The notes beneath the pieces were generated by a model. It was not told where the DNA came from. It saw nothing but the letters and a program-made list of their open reading frames with translations, and searched no databases. From an uncultured Parabacteroides sp. (GTDB lineage Bacteria; Bacteroidota; Bacteroidia; Bacteroidales; Tannerellaceae), in contig CAJTMR010000015.1 in NCBI GenBank assembly GCA_910577325.1, positions 1-64,000 on the forward strand: a DNA stretch of 64,000 nucleotides, written 5' to 3'. Positions 59,341 to 64,000 of the stretch are shown piece by piece. Numbering within the stretch: position 1 is the first letter of the stretch; every line of letters starts with the position of its first letter. The position numbers and the translations under genes are program-made.

Positions 59341-62300
59341 CTAAAAACTAATATTCGCTCCGACCGATAGTGTTGTCGCCACCGGCCAAGTTCCACCTAT
59401 AACATGATTGCCCAACTCTGGATCTCCACCTTTCCAACCTGTTATGGTTGCCAAGTTTTTACCAGTAAAGAAAACCTTCAAGTTATTAATACCAATCTTC
59501 TTGATACCTGGCTGCAAGAAATTATAAGAAAGAGTCACATCCTGCAAACGCACATAAGCTCTACTCTGAAGTCCCAAGAAATAATCGTCTCCTAAGAACC
59601 ATGCAGCCGGATACTTATCACTGGGATTTTCTTCCGTCCAATACGGAATATAAATATTATTAGCTTGGAAGAAATCTCCTCGTCCGCCTGCCATAAATGC
59701 AGGTTTGTTCGACTCCTGAAGATAACCTTTTCCGCCAAACGTTCCTGCCAACATTACATACAACTCCCAATTCTTCCAAGAGACCGTATTGCTCATGCTT
59801 ACTTTGAAACGCGGATCTCTATTGCCGATAATAGAGCGGTCTTCAGCAGTAATCACACCATCACCATTCATATCTACATATTTAGGTGTTCCAGCCTGAA
59901 CACCATTAAGTTCCATATACTTCACATCCTCTTTTTGTACGATACCATCTTGCTTATATCCATAGATCGAGTGAATAGAATGCCCGATAAATAAGCTATT
60001 ACCCAAATCATCATCTTCTTTTCCATCGCCATTCAAATCATCTCCATACAAATGAATGAGCTTATTGCGGTTTAACCAGAATGTAACATTTGTACTCCAA
60101 GTCAAATCCTGGTTCTGGATATTAATAGAACGTACTGTCATTTCAACACCTCTGTTCTGAACTTCTCCCATAGAGGATTTCATATTTGTGAAACCGGTCA
60201 TGACAGGAATAGTACGTGTAAATATCTGATCAGATGTTCGAGACAAGTAAACATCCCAATCAACAAACAGGCGATTGTTCAACCAAGATGATTCGAATCC
60301 CATATTCCAAGCCTCTGTTGTTTCCCAACCCAAAGCTGAATTACCTATAACAGATTGTTTGATACCATAAACAGGTTGTCCATTATCACCGAATGTATAA
60401 AAAACTCCACCGGAAGAACCGACATTCACAATCGAAAGTGTTCCATACGGATCTATACCTTGGTTACCGTTCTTACCCCAAGACAATTTCAGTTTCATAT
60501 CATTAAGGAAAGAAGCTTGTTCCATGAACGATTCTTTTGTAATTCGCCACGCAGCACCTACAGCACCGAAATTACCCCATTTACTATCTGTGCCAAATAC
60601 CGAAGCACCATCTCTACGATAAGAGGCTGTCAAATAATATCGGTCATCAAATGAATAAGAGACACGAGCAAAATAACCAACATTCCGACGTTTATTATTG
60701 TTATAAACAAATTTCTGTGTATTCGCATAATGCAAACCGCCTAATCCCAAAATCGTATTACCATTGGAATAGAAGTCAAGTCCCGTGTTCTTTTCGTATT
60801 TATAGTATTTGCTATCTCGCGTTGCCACAGCCGTCAAATCAAGAGAATGTTTACCAAATGTATTTTTATAATTCAAAATATTATCAATCACCCAACTGGT
60901 AGTTTTAACATTTTCAATATAACCATTCGCACTTGCCAAATAGCTCTGCTGTGTCGTAATAGAATAGCGAGAGTCATCATTATACGGACCTATCGGTACA
61001 TAATAGGATTCATGAAAAAATTGCCCCGCACGTCTATAATCCAAATTACCCGAATAGTTCAAACGATAACTAAGACCTTCCACCCAAGGAAGCTTAACAA
61101 CCATAAAAGCATTTGCCCGGAAATTATTTCGTATATCCACATCATCCAAGTTTTTTGAATCAACTCCCCATAAAGCATTAGTTGCTTCACTCTGTCCATT
61201 TGGATATTTTTCGATTAAAGTCTGTGCCTCATCCCGATACATCATATCATAAGGAGTCAAAATTGTCGTATTGCCTAAATTAGCACCAATACCAGAATAG
61301 TCCGAATGCGTATAAGCCGCATCCACACCGATCTTCAGCCAATCAACAATATCCGTATCTACTTTACCCAAGATCGTCATACGAGTGAAGTCATCCCCTA
61401 CAATTATACCTTGATTATCCGTATACGATGTTGACAAGTAATAATTCATTGTTTCCCCAGCTCCAGAAACTGAAACTTGATAATCCTGAATCCATCCCGT
61501 ACGAGTTGTTTTATCTAACCAATCCACCTCTCTACCGGCATCATAATTAATTCTTTGCTGGCTATTAAGGAAACTGTAATCTTCGTACCTATTCTTATCC
61601 CGAACCATGTTCAACCACTGTTCTCCATGCATCAACTCCGGTCTCAAATGCCAATTCTGCATACTTCCAGTCACATTCAAGTTGATAACAGGCTTACCTG
61701 CTTTACCCCGCTTAGTGGTAATAACAATAACACCATTTGCCGAACGGGAGCCGTATGCTGCCGCTGATGTCGCATCCTTCAAAATATCGAAAGAAGCTAT
61801 ATCATTTGGGTTGATATCATTGATATTTCCCATGAAAATAATACCATCAACAACAATTAGCGGGTCGTTTGAACCGGAAATAGAGTTTTGTCCTCGCAGC
61901 TGCATAGAAGGTTGCCCACCTGCCGTATTGGTAGCACCTATATCCAAACCTGCGACATTTCCCTTCAGTGTTTCAAGGGCATTCATATTGGAAGACAATG
62001 AAATGGGCGAACTTTCAAGCTTAAAAGAAGTCACAGAACCCGTAAAATCCTTTCGCTTGGTAGTCCCATACCCTATCACGATTACTTCGTCCAAGACTTC
62101 AAAATCCTCACAAAGTGTTACATCATACGTGTTTTGATTTCCTATATTGACTTCTTGAGATATATACCCTATATAAGAGACTAACAATATGGCACCAGTC
62201 CCAACGTTTAGAGAGTAACCACCTTCCATATCTGTTACCGTTCCATTCGTTGTCCCCATCTCTACTACATTTGCACCAATAACCGGTTCGCCATTTTGAT

Positions 62301-62715
62301 CGGTGATTCTACCAGTGATGGTTTTAACCTGCAGTTGACCGACTTCATCACAACGGGTTAACATTATATTTACACCTTCAATCGTAAATGTTAAACCTGT
62401 ACCTTTCAATACTTCCGCCAATACTTCCTGTACAGACTTCCCCATTGAATTTACAGAAACCTTCTGCTTCAAATCGACCTCCCGATTTGAAACAAACAAA
62501 TAATCCGTTTGTTTCTCGATCTCGTCAAGGACCTCTTCCAATTGGACTTGATTCTTTTTCAAACTGACTTTCGCATTTTGAGAATTTGCATGACTGGCAA
62601 AAGCGAAACATGAACATAATAGTAGAAAGCTCGCTGTTAACTTCATAACTCTGCATATTGGTTTTCTTCCCGAATCTTTTTCTTTGAAAGGTTCGGATAA
62701 AAAAAGTTTTTTCAT
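59341..62715 (-). CDS. SusC/RagA TonB-dependent transporter with STN domain
   Basis: A 1124-aa outer-membrane transporter. The leader is long (first 24 residues before MKLTASFLLLCSCFAFASHA, signal-like). An STN domain follows (about residues 55-115; EEVLDEIEKQTDYLFVSNREV), then a carboxypeptidase-regulatory-like domain (ITGRITDQNGEPVIGANVVEMGTTNGTVTD, about 133-215), and the plug with EVIVIGYGTTKRKDFTGSV and the SusC motif DATSAAAYGSRSANGVIVITTKRGK. The barrel fills the rest. The STN domain signals to the FecR protein encoded upstream, so the transporter senses its own substrate. A second possible start is MKLTAS, 23 residues in. Confidence 0.96.
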   Translation of the reverse strand: MKKLFLSEPFKEKDSGRKPICRVMKLTASFLLLCSCFAFASHANSQNAKVSLKKNQVQLEEVLDEIEKQTDYLFVSNREVDLKQKVSVNSMGKSVQEVLAEVLKGTGLTFTIEGVNIMLTRCDEVGQLQVKTITGRITDQNGEPVIGANVVEMGTTNGTVTDMEGGYSLNVGTGAILLVSYIGYISQEVNIGNQNTYDVTLCEDFEVLDEVIVIGYGTTKRKDFTGSVTSFKLESSPISLSSNMNALETLKGNVAGLDIGATNTAGGQPSMQLRGQNSISGSNDPLIVVDGIIFMGNINDINPNDIASFDILKDATSAAAYGSRSANGVIVITTKRGKAGKPVINLNVTGSMQNWHLRPELMHGEQWLNMVRDKNRYEDYSFLNSQQRINYDAGREVDWLDKTTRTGWIQDYQVSVSGAGETMNYYLSTSYTDNQGIIVGDDFTRMTILGKVDTDIVDWLKIGVDAAYTHSDYSGIGANLGNTTILTPYDMMYRDEAQTLIEKYPNGQSEATNALWGVDSKNLDDVDIRNNFRANAFMVVKLPWVEGLSYRLNYSGNLDYRRAGQFFHESYYVPIGPYNDDSRYSITTQQSYLASANGYIENVKTTSWVIDNILNYKNTFGKHSLDLTAVATRDSKYYKYEKNTGLDFYSNGNTILGLGGLHYANTQKFVYNNNKRRNVGYFARVSYSFDDRYYLTASYRRDGASVFGTDSKWGNFGAVGAAWRITKESFMEQASFLNDMKLKLSWGKNGNQGIDPYGTLSIVNVGSSGGVFYTFGDNGQPVYGIKQSVIGNSALGWETTEAWNMGFESSWLNNRLFVDWDVYLSRTSDQIFTRTIPVMTGFTNMKSSMGEVQNRGVEMTVRSINIQNQDLTWSTNVTFWLNRNKLIHLYGDDLNGDGKEDDDLGNSLFIGHSIHSIYGYKQDGIVQKEDVKYMELNGVQAGTPKYVDMNGDGVITAEDRSIIGNRDPRFKVSMSNTVSWKNWELYVMLAGTFGGKGYLQESNKPAFMAGGRGDFFQANNIYIPYWTEENPSDKYPAAWFLGDDYFLGLQSRAYVRLQDVTLSYNFLQPGIKKIGINNLKVFFTGKNLATITGWKGGDPELGNHVIGGTWPVATTLSVGANISF

Positions 62716-62764
62716 ATCTTTGTGATTGCTTTTAAATTTATAAGTATATTAAACAATGTACTGG

Positions 62765-62799
62765 AGAGCCGGTGGTTGTGGGCGCAACCGCCGGTTCTT
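62765..62799. promoter_or_regulatory. GC-rich hairpin between fecR and susC
   Basis: gagccggtggttg and caaccgccggttc form a 13-bp stem (G-U/mismatch at two places) around tgggcg. A T-run follows only on the plus strand, so on the coding (minus) strand it may be a partial terminator or attenuator that separates fecR from susC. Confidence 0.5.
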
Positions 62800-62844
62800 T
62801 TATGTGTTCTTCATGTATCCTTCCCCATAGGCAAATCGATTTTA

Positions 62845-63798
62845 TCAGTTAATATATATGATGTTTCTCTCTTCATCCCGATTATACTTGAAAGGGAAGT
62901 CGTTTTGCAAAACGCGCAAGGCGTGGTCGACGCCATCGGATATCCGGAGCTTCCCGCGATAGCCCAGATCTTTCACGGCTTTGTTGTTGACTACGATCCG
63001 CACGTCATAGAACTTTTCAAACAGTCCCATGATCGCATCGAAAGACTTGTCTTCGATATAAATCAAACCGTCTTTCCAACGATAACTGTTGGACTCTGTC
63101 GTGGGGACGACTTGCAACACCTCACCCACCAACTCTGCCGTTTGTCCCGGAGAGAGACAGACCGCTTCCGGGTTCTTCGCATTATAGAGTTTGACTTTGC
63201 CCTCATAGAGCATGGTCCGAAAATCCGATTTCTCCTTATAAGCCTCGACATTAAAAGTTGTCCCCAGCACCTCCACGTCATATTTACCTGTTTTGACGAT
63301 AAAAGGCTTTTTATCTTTCGCCACTTCGAAATAGGCTTCTCCGTCCAGCATTATCTCCCGGCTGTTTTCTCCAAAAGCCATCGGATACCGGAGAGACGTG
63401 TTGGCATTGAGCCAGACGCTCGTCCCGTCCGGAAGCTGGATATTCGTACGGTTGCCGGCCGGGACATATACGCACTGAAAAGTATGTGCCAATCGGGCGA
63501 TCCGGTAATTATCATACAGATAATAACTTCCCAGCAGAATCAAAACCGAAGCGGCAACCTTCAAGGACCAGCTCAATGCGGGATGTAGCCGGTGACGTTT
63601 GCCGGTAACGATTTGAGTAGAAGTCCCGACCGCCGCCTCATCCACCAAGATGGAAGCGTCGAAGCGAATCCGTTCGCGTACAAAGTTCCGGCGGTTCTCC
63701 TCGCTACTTTCGACCCATTGCCGTACCGCCTCCTTCTCTTCTTCCGAAACCTGCTTCAGGAAGTAACGGACCAGTGTATGTTGATCTATTTGCTTCAT
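62845..63798 (-). CDS. FecR family anti-sigma factor
   Basis: A 317-aa inner-membrane anti-sigma factor. The N-terminal cytoplasmic helices (about residues 1-70; EEEKEAVRQWVESSEENRRNF is the sigma-binding part) precede one transmembrane helix (about 77-97). The periplasmic FecR domain (VPAGNRTNIQLPDGTSVWLNANTSLRYP, GEAYFEV) and the C-terminal DUF4974-type segment (SFDAIMGLFEKFYDVRIVV) follow. It would relay the STN signal of SusC to an ECF sigma factor. No such sigma gene is seen in the 200 bases to the right edge; it is presumably beyond the window. Confidence 0.94.
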   Translation of the reverse strand: MKQIDQHTLVRYFLKQVSEEEKEAVRQWVESSEENRRNFVRERIRFDASILVDEAAVGTSTQIVTGKRHRLHPALSWSLKVAASVLILLGSYYLYDNYRIARLAHTFQCVYVPAGNRTNIQLPDGTSVWLNANTSLRYPMAFGENSREIMLDGEAYFEVAKDKKPFIVKTGKYDVEVLGTTFNVEAYKEKSDFRTMLYEGKVKLYNAKNPEAVCLSPGQTAELVGEVLQVVPTTESNSYRWKDGLIYIEDKSFDAIMGLFEKFYDVRIVVNNKAVKDLGYRGKLRISDGVDHALRVLQNDFPFKYNRDEERNIIYIN

Positions 63799-63934
63799 TT
63801 TTTCCTGTTTCTATAAGTAGAGCAACTTTGCGATGAAAATTCCCAACCACTACCGGACTTTTTTTGCCTATATGAATATATTTTTTTACGGGAACTTCAA
63901 CCCGCGAATTTTTCGCCGGCTTGTCTCACCCAAG

Positions 63935-64000
63935 CGAGAATCATTTCCCGTGCTGTTGAGAATAGCGTCTCGTCTTGTTGAGAAGAAAGGGGTCCTTAGC
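63935..64000. repeat. imperfect 22-bp tandem repeat at the window edge
   Basis: Three consecutive 22-base units (63935-63956, 63957-63978, 63979-64000) share [c/t]gagaa at the start and tcccgtgctgt/tctcgtcttgt in the middle; the third is weaker. The units may continue past the edge. The rest of 63799-63934 is gene-free with an AT-rich part. Confidence 0.4.

Noticed and set aside
63935..64000. CRISPR array
   Set aside because: The units are directly adjacent, imperfect and without spacers.

Overview
The window is a bacterial chromosome segment from the order Bacteroidales, most likely a gut Parabacteroides (genus is inference). The evidence is a SusC/SusD pair with a FecR anti-sigma factor, repeated Bacteroidales-type -7 promoter elements (TAnnTTTG), an arginine pathway of the N-succinyl type (ornithine carbamoyltransferase homologue with Pro90), a group B-like [FeFe] hydrogenase, and rpsF-rpsR-rplI without ssb. 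No rRNA, tRNA, CRISPR array or complete insertion sequence was seen.

Layout. 1-5.1 kb: mscL, a 171-173 bp MITE-like inverted-repeat element, an AI-2E family permease, outer-membrane phospholipase A and a membrane-anchored MutS-family ATPase. 5.1-10.9 kb: an AT-rich accessory island on the minus strand. It holds two translationally coupled DUF262 proteins (the first with a DUF1524 HNH-like nuclease domain), a broken rhuM gene containing a perfect 53-bp palindrome, a 21-bp repeat and a decayed gene remnant; it looks like a defence locus. 10.9-16.4 kb: an M48 peptidase, then argR-GNAT-argG-argC-argD with two ARG-box-like sites in front of argR. 16.4-25.8 kb: dipeptidyl peptidase IV, an MscS channel, an NlpE-like lipoprotein, a C1 cysteine peptidase and the proline-to-glutamate pair (proline dehydrogenase, P5C dehydrogenase). 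25.9-29.7 kb: ferredoxin, XRE-cupin regulator, acyl-CoA synthetase and the N-succinylornithine carbamoyltransferase.

29.8-43.7 kb: a TonB-dependent receptor-like barrel, a small acidic lipoprotein, a long-chain acyl-CoA synthetase, a beta-propeller lipoprotein paired with a PagL-like lipid A deacylase, mtaB, an LpxL-like acyltransferase with a GT2 glycosyltransferase, MarC, the hydrogenase, folB and a bactofilin. 43.7-54.4 kb: malQ, B12-dependent ribonucleotide reductase, dnaA, an MCE/MlaD protein with an AmiC-type amidase, and the rpsF-rpsR-rplI operon. 54.7-63.8 kb: a polysaccharide utilisation locus read leftwards as fecR-susC-susD-GH78, probably for rhamnose-containing glycans.

How the genes work together: peptidases supply peptides and amino acids; proline is oxidised to glutamate; glutamate feeds the succinylated arginine pathway; the hydrogenase and ferredoxin fit fermentative electron disposal; and several enzymes (PldA, PagL-like, LpxL-like, MCE, MscL/MscS) maintain the envelope. 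The most novel part is the DUF262/DUF262/rhuM island. Gene starts were often moved inward from the longest open frame because a promoter, signal peptide or overlap pattern decides the start.
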